A stretch of DNA of 64,000 bases from DATKNA01 sp963755755 (GTDB lineage: Bacteria; Actinomycetota; Actinomycetes; Actinomycetales; Kineosporiaceae): the NCBI GenBank assembly GCA_963755755.1, contig CAVWLJ010000002.1, positions 1 to 64,000 on the forward strand, in the 5' to 3' direction. The notes under the pieces were generated by a model, which had not been told where the DNA came from, made no database searches, and saw nothing but the letters and a program-made list of their open reading frames with translations. Shown here in pieces: positions 48,042 through 56,398 of the stretch; position 1 is the first letter of the stretch; the number at the start of each line of letters is the position of its first letter. The translations under genes and the position numbers were made by a program.

Positions 48042-49942
48042 GGCTCCGGGGCTCCGCGCTGCGCCGCGTGCAGATACTGGATCCCCTCCTGCGTCTGGCC
48101 CGGCACCGACGCGGCCGGCCCGCGATTGATCTCGGCCACGAGCGCCGGGTCGACCTTCGGCACCCGGTCCTCGGTGAGCAGGCCGTTGCGCTCCTGGGCG
48201 GTGTCGGTGAGCTGGGTGTAGCAGAAGCCGGCGACGACCGGGCTGCCGAGCAGCGCCGACACGAGGTCGCGGTAGCGGGTGACGAACTCCTCGGCCGAGG
48301 AGACGGCGCCGTAGCCGTTCCAGAAGTCCTGCCGACCCTCCCGATCCGCGACGTCGTAGGTGATCCCCCCGAACTCCGAGACGACCAGCGGCTGACCGGC
48401 GTCCGGCAGCCCGGGCAGCGCGATCCGCCGGAAGTAGGGGCGCACCCGCTCGAGCGTCCGCTGGAAGGCCTCCCAGCTTCCGTACCGCTCGCGCAGCACC
48501 TCCCCGGACGCGCTGTAGTCGTGCACCCCGAGCACGTCGGCGACCAGGTTCTCCCAGCCGTCGTTGCCGATGACGGGCCGAGTCGGGTCGACGGCCCGGG
48601 TCAGGTGGTAGAGCGCCTGGACCGCGTCCCGCTGCGCGGCGTCGTGCTCGAGGTTCGGCACCCCCCAGCTCTCGTTGAACGGCACCCACGCGACGAGGGC
48701 GGGCGAGGAGACGTCCCGGTCGAGCACCTCCAGCCACTCCTGGGTGAGGCGGCGGATCGTCCGCGGGCCGAAGTCGAGGGCGCTGGGCAGCTCGCCCCAG
48801 ACGAGCACGCCGAGGCGGTCGCACCAGGCGAGGAACCGGGGGTCCTCGACCTTCTGGTGGATCCGGACGCCGTTGAAGCCGAGCTCCTTGACGAGCTCGA
48901 CCTCCCGGCGCAGCGCCGCGCCGTCGGCGGCAGCCAGGTGCGTGGCCGGCCAGTAGTTCTGGGCGAGCACCAGGCGCAGGGGGTAGCCGCGGCCGTTCAG
49001 GGCCACCTGCCGGCCCTCGGCGGCGATGCTGCGCAGCCCGCAGGTGCTGCGCACGACGTCGGCGACGTCGTCGCCGGCCAGCACGCGGATCTCCGCCGCG
49101 ACGAGGTTCGGGTGCTCCGGTGACCACAGGTAGCGCCGCCACTCGTGCTGGATGCGCGCGCTGTCGAGCGGGACGTCGCGCTGGATCACCTGGCCCGATG
49201 CCGACCAGACGTCGTCGGCCAGCACCTCGCCGTGCAACGTGAGCCGGACGCCGAGGCGCAGACCCGCGGGAACTCGGCCACCGAGGCGCACACGGACGCG
49301 CAGGACCGAGCGATCCAGGTCAGGGGTGAAGGTCAGCGCGTCGACGTGCACCGGCGGGAGCGGCTCGAGCCAGACCGGCTGCCAGATCCCCGTCGTCCGC
49401 TCGTACCAGATCCTGTGCGGCCGCTCCTGCCAGTCCTGCTTGCCCCGCGGCTGGGAGAGGTCGTGCGGATCGTCCTCGGCGCGGACGACGACCACCTGCG
49501 GGCCGGCCTCGGTGAGGACGCCGGTGACGTCGGCCGCGAACGGTGTGTGGCCGCCCTCGTGCTCGGCGACGAGCCGGCCGTTGACCCAGACCGTCGCCCG
49601 GTAGTCCACGGCCCCGAACCGCAGGGCGATCCGCTCGCCGGGCCGGTCGCCGGCCTCGGCGCGGTCGAACGTCCGGCGGTACCACACCACCCGGTGGTAG
49701 CCGCGCTCGCCGATCCCGCTCGCGGGCGACTCGGGCGGGTAGGGCACGTGGATGTCGCGGTCGAACACGGCCCGGTCGGCCGGGTCGTCGAGGTCGTACC
49801 AGTGTTCGTCGACGCCGACGTCGGCGTCGTCGTGGCGGAACTGCCACGTCCCCGTGAGATCGGTCCAGCGCTCGCGGACGAGCTGCGGGCGGGGGTAGTC
49901 GGGATCGAGGTCCAGGTGGAGGTCGAGGTCGGGCGATGTCAC
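48038..49942 (-). CDS. Glycoside hydrolase family 2 (beta-galactosidase/glucuronidase-like)
   Basis: An intact 634-residue GH2. The sugar-binding domain starts PQLVRERWTDLTGTWQFRHD and contains RYHRVVWYRRTF-like aromatic runs. The acid/base glutamate is in VAWVPFNESWGVPNLEHDAA and the nucleophile glutamate in LVVSEFGGITYDVADREG. Its sugar specificity cannot be told from sequence. There is no signal peptide. It heads the overlapping operon GH2-Nudix-kinase-EamA. The GTG start at 49942 follows a palindrome-containing spacer shared with the secreted hydrolase gene. Confidence 0.9.
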   Translation of the reverse strand: MTSPDLDLHLDLDPDYPRPQLVRERWTDLTGTWQFRHDDADVGVDEHWYDLDDPADRAVFDRDIHVPYPPESPASGIGERGYHRVVWYRRTFDRAEAGDRPGERIALRFGAVDYRATVWVNGRLVAEHEGGHTPFAADVTGVLTEAGPQVVVVRAEDDPHDLSQPRGKQDWQERPHRIWYERTTGIWQPVWLEPLPPVHVDALTFTPDLDRSVLRVRVRLGGRVPAGLRLGVRLTLHGEVLADDVWSASGQVIQRDVPLDSARIQHEWRRYLWSPEHPNLVAAEIRVLAGDDVADVVRSTCGLRSIAAEGRQVALNGRGYPLRLVLAQNYWPATHLAAADGAALRREVELVKELGFNGVRIHQKVEDPRFLAWCDRLGVLVWGELPSALDFGPRTIRRLTQEWLEVLDRDVSSPALVAWVPFNESWGVPNLEHDAAQRDAVQALYHLTRAVDPTRPVIGNDGWENLVADVLGVHDYSASGEVLRERYGSWEAFQRTLERVRPYFRRIALPGLPDAGQPLVVSEFGGITYDVADREGRQDFWNGYGAVSSAEEFVTRYRDLVSALLGSPVVAGFCYTQLTDTAQERNGLLTEDRVPKVDPALVAEINRGPAASVPGQTQEGIQYLHAAQRGAPEP

Positions 49943-49966
49943 GGTCTTCAGTCTGGAGGCCCGCCG

Positions 49967-49987
49967 CCCCCGGGTCCGTCCCGGGGG
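49967..49987. promoter_or_regulatory. Perfect palindrome between divergent GH2 and GDSL genes
   Basis: CCCCCGGG at 49967-49974 and CCCGGGGG at 49980-49987 pair perfectly around TCCGT. It sits 25-45 bases from the GH2 start and about 65 bases from the GDSL hydrolase start. It may be an operator or a transcript hairpin of either gene. Confidence 0.4.
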
Positions 49988-50051
49988 TCTGGTCCCGATT
50001 CGTTCCGACTCGTACGCTGAGCGGCCTGCCCCACCGACGGAGGATGGGATC

Positions 50052-50963
50052 ATGGGACGTGCCGGGCGTCTTCGCAGGCTCTCGATCGTTTCGGTGGTGC
50101 TCGCCGCCGCCGCGGCCGCCATGTCGGCCGCCGCGTCACCGGCGTCCGCACAACCGGAGCATCAGCGCTCGCCCGTCGTGCTCGCCGCCCTCGGCGACTC
50201 GTACTCCTCGGGTGTCGGCACCCCGGACCCGGACCCGTCGATCCCGGCCTGCTACCGGACGCCGCATGCCTGGCCGAGCCTCGTGGGCGACACGCTCCGG
50301 TGGCAGGTGCACAACCTCGCGTGCAGCGGCGCGAAGACCGCGGACATCACCGCGCCGTACGGCGGTCAGGAGGCGCAGACCGCTCTGCTGGCCGCGCTCC
50401 GGCCCCGCCCCGAGGTCGTGACGATCACGATCGGCGGCAACGACGTCGGGTTCGCTCCGGTGCTCGGCGCGTGTTTCGGCGGGGACTGCCTGAGCCAGAT
50501 CACCGCGAGCGAGAAGACCACGCTGACCACGCTGCCCGGCCTGCTCGCGCAGACCTACCGCGCGGTCGAGGCCGCCGACCCGCGGGCCCGGCTCGTCGTC
50601 GTGGGCTACCCGCGGCTGTTCCCCTCCGACCCGGCGGCCGTCACCGGGTGCGGCTGGCTGTCCGATGCGGAGCGGACCAAACTCATCCAGGCCGGCAACC
50701 TGCTGAACGCCGTCATCGCGGTGGAGGCGAGGCTGGCCGGGGCGACGTACGTCGACGTCAGCTCCACCCTGCGCGGCCACGAACTGTGCACCGCGGACTC
50801 CTGGCTGGTGCCGCTGCCGGAGCAGATGGCCGCGCACCCGACGGTGCCGGGTCAGCAGGCGATCGCGGACGCCGTGGCGGCGCGGCTGTCGCACCTGCGG
50901 CTGACGCCGTCGCACCCCCGGTCCGGCCAGGCCGACCTGCCGGCGATGCCCGCGGCGAGCTGA
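50052..50963 (+). CDS. Secreted SGNH/GDSL hydrolase
   Basis: A 303-residue protein with a clear Sec signal peptide (RRLSIVSVVLAAAAAAMSAA then ASPASAQ, probable cleavage after ASA). Block I serine is in LAALGDSYSSGVGTPDPDP, block III in TITIGGNDVGFAPVLGACFG, and the catalytic histidine in MAAHPTVPGQQAIADAV. Six cysteines in mature protein could form three disulfides, as in secreted actinobacterial lipases of the streptomycete GDSL type. It should hydrolyse esters outside the cell. RBS GGAGGAT precedes the ATG. Confidence 0.92.
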   Translation: MGRAGRLRRLSIVSVVLAAAAAAMSAAASPASAQPEHQRSPVVLAALGDSYSSGVGTPDPDPSIPACYRTPHAWPSLVGDTLRWQVHNLACSGAKTADITAPYGGQEAQTALLAALRPRPEVVTITIGGNDVGFAPVLGACFGGDCLSQITASEKTTLTTLPGLLAQTYRAVEAADPRARLVVVGYPRLFPSDPAAVTGCGWLSDAERTKLIQAGNLLNAVIAVEARLAGATYVDVSSTLRGHELCTADSWLVPLPEQMAAHPTVPGQQAIADAVAARLSHLRLTPSHPRSGQADLPAMPAAS

Positions 50964-50976
50964 GCCCTCCGGATCG

Positions 50977-51851
50977 TCACGGCGCGACCAGCGTCGTGCG
51001 CAGCTCGTGGCTGCCGTCGGGCAGCGGGGCCTCGTAGTAGAGGCGGTGACCGCCGCCCGCGAGGGGCACCACGTCGAGGTAGCGGACGTCGGCGACCGGA
51101 GCGTCGGCGTCCGCGACCAGGCCCTCACCCGTCCCGCCGGCGGGACGGGCGAGCCCGGTGCGTTCGGCGAAGTTCTCCTCGGCGGTCGCCCGGCCGTCGT
51201 AGGCGGCGCGCCCGTCCGCGAGGACGGCGGTGACGCGGGCGCCGCGGGCGTCCCAGGCGCCTGCCGTCCCGCTGAGCACGGTGCCCCGCCATGTCCAGCG
51301 CAGGCCGTCCTCGCTGGTGGCCAGCGCGGGTGTGCATGCGGTCCTCCGCGCCCGGACGGTCCAGCGGATGGCAGCACACCCAGGCCCGCCAGCCGTCGGC
51401 GTCCTGCCGGACGACGGGATCCTTGACGCCGATCGACCCGTCTCCCGGCAGCACGGTGCGGGGAGGCGCGTCGGCGAGGCCGGCGGGGTCGGCGGCGTCG
51501 AGCGCGTCGATCCGCCAGTGCTTGGTGCCGGGCGTGGCGCAGGAGACGTAGAGGCGCCAGCGTCCGTCCCGGCAGACGCACGAGGGCCGGGCGCTCCAGC
51601 GACTCCGCGCCGAAGCGGTCCCGGCCCAGGGTGGCGACGGGTTCGAGGTGCTCCCCGTCGGTGCCGCGCGCGACGACGACGAACCCGCCGCGCGTCGCCG
51701 GCGTCCGGACCCGGTAGGCGACCACCCAGCCGCCGTCGGAGTCCTGCTGGGCGCTGGGTGCGCCCGCCCAGGAACCCGGCCCCGTGCCCGGCGCCCGGAC
51801 GACGACGACCTCGGCGTCCGGGTCCGGGAGGGGGAAGGGGGTGCTCAGCTC
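50977..51851 (-). CDS. Predicted glycosidase-like beta-propeller protein (frameshifted)
   Basis: In several frames the protein shows TPFPLPDPDAEVVVVRAPGT, GGWVVAYRVRTPATRGGFVV, DGSIGVKDPVVRQDADGWRA and DGLRWTWRGTVLSGTAGAWD. The C-terminus is RYLDVVPLAGGGHRLYYEAP. The recurring (V)KDP.V and W..RG.R.(T/S) patterns suggest the five-bladed propeller fold of GH43/GH32/GH130-type glycosidases. Catalytic carboxylates are not certain. The start is unclear because no ATG/GTG is in the correct frame near 51,850. At least two indels occur near 51,320 and 51,580. No signal peptide is visible. Confidence 0.6.
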
Positions 51852-51948
51852 TGTGCCTTCACGAAGCCGCCGGGCGGGAGCTGCCCGTACGTTGCGCCGC
51901 CGGCGACCGCGCGAAATGATCGCAGAGTCTGGATCCCGGAGGTCGGCG

Positions 51949-52107
51949 ATGGCGCTGAGGATCATCTGCATGTGCGGGTACGTCATCCGGGGCGACGACG
52001 ACGAGGAGCTCTGGCGGAACGCGCAAGGCCACATGGGCATCCTGCACCCTGAGCTCGTCGACAACGTGAGCCGCGAGGACATCCTGGCGCAGGCCGAGCG
52101 GCTCTAA
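51949..52107 (+). CDS. DUF1059 protein
   Basis: A 52-residue protein with ALRIICMCGYVIRGDDDEEL and WRNAQGHMGILHPELVDNVS, ending SREDILAQAERL. The CxCGYxxRG start and the H-x-x-x-x-HPEL-like histidines match the short DUF1059 family of actinobacteria, whose role is unknown; metal binding is suggested by Cys and His. The stop at 52107 overlaps the convergent regulator gene by four bases. Confidence 0.8.
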   Translation: MALRIICMCGYVIRGDDDEELWRNAQGHMGILHPELVDNVSREDILAQAERL

Positions 52108-52883
52108 CCGTCCGTGGCCTGGATCAGCAACCGTCGGTAGAGGTCCTGTACGGGTGGGCTGGGCGCGATTCCGAGTTCCTCCCGGAGCAGGACTCGCAGG
52201 CGCTCGTAGGCGCGCAGTGCCTCCGCGACGTTGCCGCTCCGCTCGAGCGCTTCCATCAGCATGCGGTGCCCGGTCTCCCGATACGGTGCACGCTCGGTCA
52301 GCAGCCTGGCGCGTTCCTCGGCCTGGGCCAGTGCCGGGCCGCCCAGGCCCAGGCCGGCAGCGACGAAGCACTCCAGGCCGCGAAGCCGGACCTCCTCCAG
52401 GCGCCGTCGCCACTGGTCGATCCAGGGAGCTTCCAATCCGCTGAGGAACGGCCTGGTGGCGACGTGGTAGGCGATTCCGGCAGGTCCCCAGGCCTGCGCC
52501 CAGCGTCCCTGGGCGATACAGGTCTCGGCCCGGTGGACGCCCTCGAGTGCGGCCTCCACGTCGACGAAGGTCGCGTGCGGCAGCAGCAGCTCGATCTGGG
52601 TCCGCCCTTGAAGATGATCGGCGCCCAGGCCGTGCCGCAGTTTGGACAGCACCACGCTCAGCGCGCTTCCGGCCTCCGTCGGCGCGTCCGGTCCCCAGCC
52701 GGCGGTGAGCAGCTCCGTACGGGGGACCGGACGGCCACGCTCGAGAACGAGGTAGGCGAACAGGGCACGTCCTCTGCGGCCGGGCAGCGCGGCTTCGAGG
52801 CGGTAGCCGTCGATGTCGACGACGAAGCGACCGCACAGTTGGATCTTGGCCTCGGCCCATCGCCCATGACGTGATCCCGGCAA
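52104..52883 (-). CDS. SARP-type transcriptional regulator (winged helix plus BTAD)
   Basis: The N-terminal part has the winged-helix motifs IQLCGRFVVDIDGYRLEAAL and ALFAYLVLERGRPVPRTELL. A segment with GWGPDAPTEAGSALSVVLSK followed by LRHGLG is typical of the OmpR/PhoB-type DNA-binding domain of SARPs. The bacterial transcriptional activation domain follows (IDQWRRRLEEVRLRGLECFV and LERSGNVAEALRAYERLRVL, then REELGIAPSPPVQDLYRRLL). It is about 260 residues, the size of stand-alone SARPs, which usually activate a nearby cluster. The best start is a TTG at 52883; no ATG is in the right frame close by. Three heptamers at 11-bp spacing lie upstream, between it and the SnoaL gene. Confidence 0.8.
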   Translation of the reverse strand: MPGSRHGRWAEAKIQLCGRFVVDIDGYRLEAALPGRRGRALFAYLVLERGRPVPRTELLTAGWGPDAPTEAGSALSVVLSKLRHGLGADHLQGRTQIELLLPHATFVDVEAALEGVHRAETCIAQGRWAQAWGPAGIAYHVATRPFLSGLEAPWIDQWRRRLEEVRLRGLECFVAAGLGLGGPALAQAEERARLLTERAPYRETGHRMLMEALERSGNVAEALRAYERLRVLLREELGIAPSPPVQDLYRRLLIQATDG

Positions 52884-52916
52884 CGGTCCTCGTCGGATTA
52901 GTGCCGCCCAGCGTAC

Positions 52917-52945
52917 GGAAAGGACGGGGAAAGGTGCGAGAAGGG
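52917..52945. promoter_or_regulatory. Three tandem heptamers at 11-bp spacing (candidate SARP operator)
   Basis: GGAAAGG at 52917-52923, GGAAAGG at 52928-52934 and AGAAGGG at 52939-52945 are spaced exactly 11 bases apart, one helical turn. SARP proteins bind heptameric direct repeats with 11- or 22-bp spacing, usually overlapping the -35 region. The array lies 66-94 bases upstream of the SnoaL start and directly upstream of the regulator, so it could control both directions. Confidence 0.65.
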
Positions 52946-53010
52946 TCCGGGCAAACCGGCGCCCGCACGCTGACCTCCTGGACGACCACCCGTATCGCCG
53001 AGGAGGAGCC

Positions 53011-53443
53011 ATGACATCCGCGAACGTCGAGATCCACCGCAACGGCCACGAGGCCTTCAACGCCAGGGACTTCGAGGCCATGACCAGGCACTACGCCGAC
53101 ACCATCAGCTGGACCGATCACGCCCAGGGCCGGACGTTCCGGACGCCCGGGGAGTTCAGGGCGGACTTCCTTCCAGGCTGGGTGACCACCTCCAGCGACA
53201 TCCGGATCACCGACCCCCGGTATCTCGACGCAGGCGACGCCGTGGTGTCCGTGTTCACCGTCACGGGCACGCACGACGGGCCGCTCGGGACGTCGCCCGC
53301 GACCGGCAGACGGTTCGCGTTGGAGTTGTGCGAGCTGTGGCACTTCGACGTCGGCCGGCCGGGTCGTGGGTGGGGATCTGTACTACGACCAGCTCTCGCT
53401 CCTCGCGCAGCTGGGCCTGATGCCCCAGCCGTCCCACGCCTGA
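53011..53443 (+). CDS. SnoaL-like/nuclear-transport-factor-2-fold protein (one frameshift)
   Basis: About 144 residues: the N-terminal TSANVEIHRNGHEAFNARDF, then FEAMTRHYADTISWTDHAQG, then GDAVVSVFTVTGTHDGPLGT with the C-terminal part YDQLSLLAQLGLMPQPSHA in a shifted frame. SnoaL-like proteins have a small barrel that binds polyketides or other ligands and often act as cyclases, isomerases or binding proteins. It is the first gene after the regulator and starts the SnoaL-SBP56-DUF2182 set. One indel near 53,370. RBS GGAGGAG precedes the ATG. Confidence 0.8.
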
Positions 53444-53460
53444 GTCCGAGGAGAAGACTC

Positions 53461-54877
53461 ATGTCGCGGATGCTCGACGCCACGTTCTACCGGACACCGG
53501 CCGACGCCATCGCCGCACCGCCCGAACGGCTCGCCTATGTCGCCGCCTTCGACCCGAACGGCCAGGTGAACGATGCCATCGCAGTGATCGGCTGTGACCC
53601 CTCGCTGCCCGATTACGGCTCGGTCGTCGGCTGGGCCGAGATGCCGACGTCAGGGAACGAACTCCACCACTTCGGTTGGAACGCCTGCTCCAGCGCGCTC
53701 TGCCACCAGGGCCACGGCGGTTCCGGTGCTCCGCTGGAGCGCCGCTACCTGATCGTTCCCGGGATCAGGTCGTCACGGATCCACGTGCTCGACACCAAGC
53801 CCGATCCGCGCCATCCGCAACTGGTCCGCACCATCGAGGCCGAGGAACTCGCCGGGAAGGCCGGCTACTCCCGGCCGCACACCGTCCACTGCGGCCCCGG
53901 GGGGATCTTCGTCTTCGCGCTGGGCGGCGCCGACGGCAACGACGGCCCCGGCGGAGTGGCGCTGCTCGACCACGACACGTTCGACGTGATCGGCCCGTGG
54001 GAGGTGGACCGCGGCGACCAGTTCTTCGGCTACGACGGATGGTGGCACCTGGGCCAGGACACGGTGATCACGTCGGAGTGGGCGACCCCCTCGATGGTCG
54101 AGGACGGCCTGAACCCCGAGGATCTCCTCGGTCGCAGGTTCGGCCACCACCTGAACTTCTGGAGCATGTCCGAGCGCAGGCTCACCCAGCGGGTCGACCT
54201 GGGGGATCGGTACCAGATGGTCTTCGAGGTCCGGCCGGCGCACGACCCGGCCGAGACGTGGGGGTACGTGGGCGTCGTCATCGACGTCGAAGACCTCTCC
54301 GGGTCCGTGTGGATGTGGCACCGGGACGGCGAGCGCTGGGCCGTCCGCAAGGTGATCACCATTCCCGCCGAGCCGGCCGACGCCGACGACCTGCCCCCCG
54401 CCCTGAAGCCGTTCGGCGCGGTGCCTCCGCTCATCTCCGACATCGATCTGTCGGTGGACGATCGGTGGCTGTACGTCTCCTGCTGGGGGACGGGAGAGCT
54501 GAAGCAGTACGACGTCAGTGACCCGCTCCACCCGCGCGAGACCGGCTCGGTCCGGCTCGGGGGAATCGTGCGGCGCCAGCCGCACCCGGCCGCGCCGCGA
54601 TCAGCGTCTGGGCGGCGGCCCGCAGATGGTGGAGGTCAGCCGCGACGGCCGGCGCGTCTACGTCACCAACTCCCTGTACGGGAGCTGGGACCTCATCTTC
54701 TACCCGGAGGGCGTCGGGGCCTGGGCGGCGAAGTTCGACGCCGACCTGGACGGCGGCGGGCTGTCCGTCGACGCCCGGTTCTTCCCGAACGGGGAGGACT
54801 TCCGCGGGCTGCGGGTGCACCAGACGCGTCTGCAGGGCGGCGACGCGTCCAGCGACTCGTACTGTCAGACGAGTTGA
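53461..54877 (+). CDS. Selenium-binding protein SBP56 family / methanethiol oxidase-like (one frameshift)
   Basis: The protein starts SRMLDATFYRTPADAIAAPP, then shows GNELHHFGWNACSSALCHQG and RYLIVPGIRSSRIHVLDTKP. SRPHTVHCGPGGIFVFALGG follows, and the SBP56 block DLSVDDRWLYVSCWGTGELK lies before the indel near 54,600. Its end, in shifted frame, includes FPNGEDFRGLRVHQTRLQGG. The family is a seven-bladed beta-propeller; bacterial and human members oxidise methanethiol using copper. Conserved histidines and cysteines of that family are visible. It follows SnoaL by 17 bases, and DUF2182 is 9 bases downstream, so the three are likely an operon. Confidence 0.9.
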
Positions 54878-54886
54878 GAGCCTGCG

Positions 54887-55605
54887 ATGTCGGATCGGGG
54901 GTCGTTGGTCCGGCCCCGCTCCCAGCAGGGCATCCCGGTCGCGGTGGCGCTCGCCGCGGTCGCCGCCGCGGCGTGGCTGGTCCTCGGCGCGGGGGTCGGG
55001 CACACCACCCACGACGACGTGCTCGGGTCCGGCCATGCGCCCGATCCCGCCGCGGTCGCGGCCCTCCTCGGCGGGTGGACGGTGATGGTCGCCGCCATGA
55101 TGCTGCCGCCGGAGATCGCGTCGATCGCGGCCGGCCAGGCCCTGCTCCAGCCGCTCCTGGTGGAGCGAGGCGGGGTTCGTGGCCGCTCACGACCTGCGCG
55201 GCGTGGACGGGCTTCGCGATCCTGGCCCTGACCGGGGACGCCGTGGTCCACGAGGTCGCCGAATCCCGGCCGCAGCTGGCGGGCCTCGTCGCGCCGGCCG
55301 TGCTCGTCGGCGCCGGGGCGTTCCAGCTGTCGACCCCGCACCGGCACCTGCTGGCCGCAGCACGTGAGTCGAGGGCCGCGCCCTGGCGGCGCGCGATCTG
55401 GAATGTCGGCAGTTGCGGTGGGCTGATGCTGGTGGTCTTCGCCCTCGAGGTCGGCAACCTCCTGGCGATGGCCGCCCTGACCGCGGTGATGACCGTGGAG
55501 CGGGCGGCGACCGCACGGGTGGAACGGCTGACCGCCGCTCTGGTCGGCTGGGCGCTGATCGCTGCGGCTGCGCTCGTGGCCGTCCGGCCCGGTCTGATCG
55601 GCTGA
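54887..55605 (+). CDS. DUF2182-like predicted metal-binding integral membrane protein (one frameshift)
   Basis: About 239 residues with a basic cytoplasmic N-terminus, then hydrophobic segments (VALAAVAAAAWLVLGAGVGH and WTVMVAAMMLPPEIASIAAG), and later ones in a shifted frame (GLVAPAVLVGAGAFQLSTPH, GSCGGLMLVVFALEVGNLLA). The AAMMLPPE motif is typical of DUF2182. These proteins are predicted to bind metal ions in the membrane. Because SBP56 enzymes use copper, a link to metal supply for the neighbouring gene is an inference from position only. Indel near 55,165. Confidence 0.72.
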
Positions 55606-55637
55606 TCGGGGTGACGGCGCGGCGAAGTCAGCGGATC

Positions 55638-56339
55638 ATGGGGTCTAGTATTTCCATCCGTGGGGACGGCCGGCGGGGGAGCACGGAGGAATCGTGGTGT
55701 TCACGCTATCTGAACCGTCTGAGGTGCTTCTTCGCCGCGCACTATCTCGAGGCGGTGGACGCCAGGCTGAAAGGCTCTCCGCACCGGCAACTGGCGGCCA
55801 TGGTGCATGACGTGGATGTCGACATCCTCGAGGTGTGTGCGGCGACCGGTTTCCTGAGCCGGATCGTCGCCACCGATTTCCCGCACGCCAAGGTATCGGC
55901 GCTCGACCTTTCCCCTGAAATGATCGCCCGAGGGCGGGCACGAGCACGGGGTCTGCCCAACCTCGACTTCGTCAAGGGTGACGCGACGACCATGCCCTAT
56001 CCCGACGGTTCCTTCGACGTGGTCCTGGCGGCCTTCGGGCTGAGCGTGCTGTCATCGGCGGCGCGAGGTCGATGCCTGGCCGAAATCCACAGGGTGCTCA
56101 AGACGTCCGGACGACTTCTTGTCGTCGACATCGATGACGCCTTGCATCGGGCCCGGCTCCTCCATGCCTGTCTGAATCTGGTGCACCGTCGGCGTGCTTC
56201 GGGGGTCGCGGGCAGCGCGCTCCTTCGACAGGTGGAGAACCGCGGGTTCCGGTCGAGCAGGCACCTCAACGGGCAGGGAGGGCTGTTCCCGTTCCAGATG
56301 ATCGTCGCGCACAGGGCGGCCGGTGCGGGCGACGCGTAG
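55638..56339 (+). CDS. Class I SAM-dependent methyltransferase (UbiE-like)
   Basis: The readable part shows VDVDILEVCAATGFLSRIVA, a motif I with some deviation (EVCAATGFL), and HAKVSALDLSPEMIARGRAR. GDATTMPYPDGSFDVVLAAF is motif II and LKTSGRLLVVDIDDA motif III. It resembles UbiE/MenG-like or small-molecule methyltransferases. The ATG at 55638 is used. The first 40 residues are weak, so a start further downstream is possible. It follows DUF2182 by 32 bases on the same strand. A perfect hairpin terminator follows it. Confidence 0.72.
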   Translation: MGSSISIRGDGRRGSTEESWCSRYLNRLRCFFAAHYLEAVDARLKGSPHRQLAAMVHDVDVDILEVCAATGFLSRIVATDFPHAKVSALDLSPEMIARGRARARGLPNLDFVKGDATTMPYPDGSFDVVLAAFGLSVLSSAARGRCLAEIHRVLKTSGRLLVVDIDDALHRARLLHACLNLVHRRRASGVAGSALLRQVENRGFRSSRHLNGQGGLFPFQMIVAHRAAGAGDA

Positions 56340-56357
56340 TGCGCGAGGTCCGGGAAG

Positions 56358-56390
56358 GTGGTCAGGCGGTCGTGAAGACCGCCTGACCAC
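56358..56390. terminator. Perfect 14-bp stem hairpin between convergent genes
   Basis: GTGGTCAGGCGGTC at 56358-56371 and its exact complement at 56377-56390 are separated by GTGAA. The hairpin lies in the 60-base gap between the rightward methyltransferase and the leftward msrA gene, so it should serve both directions. Confidence 0.85.
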
Positions 56391-56398
56391 GTGAGCCT

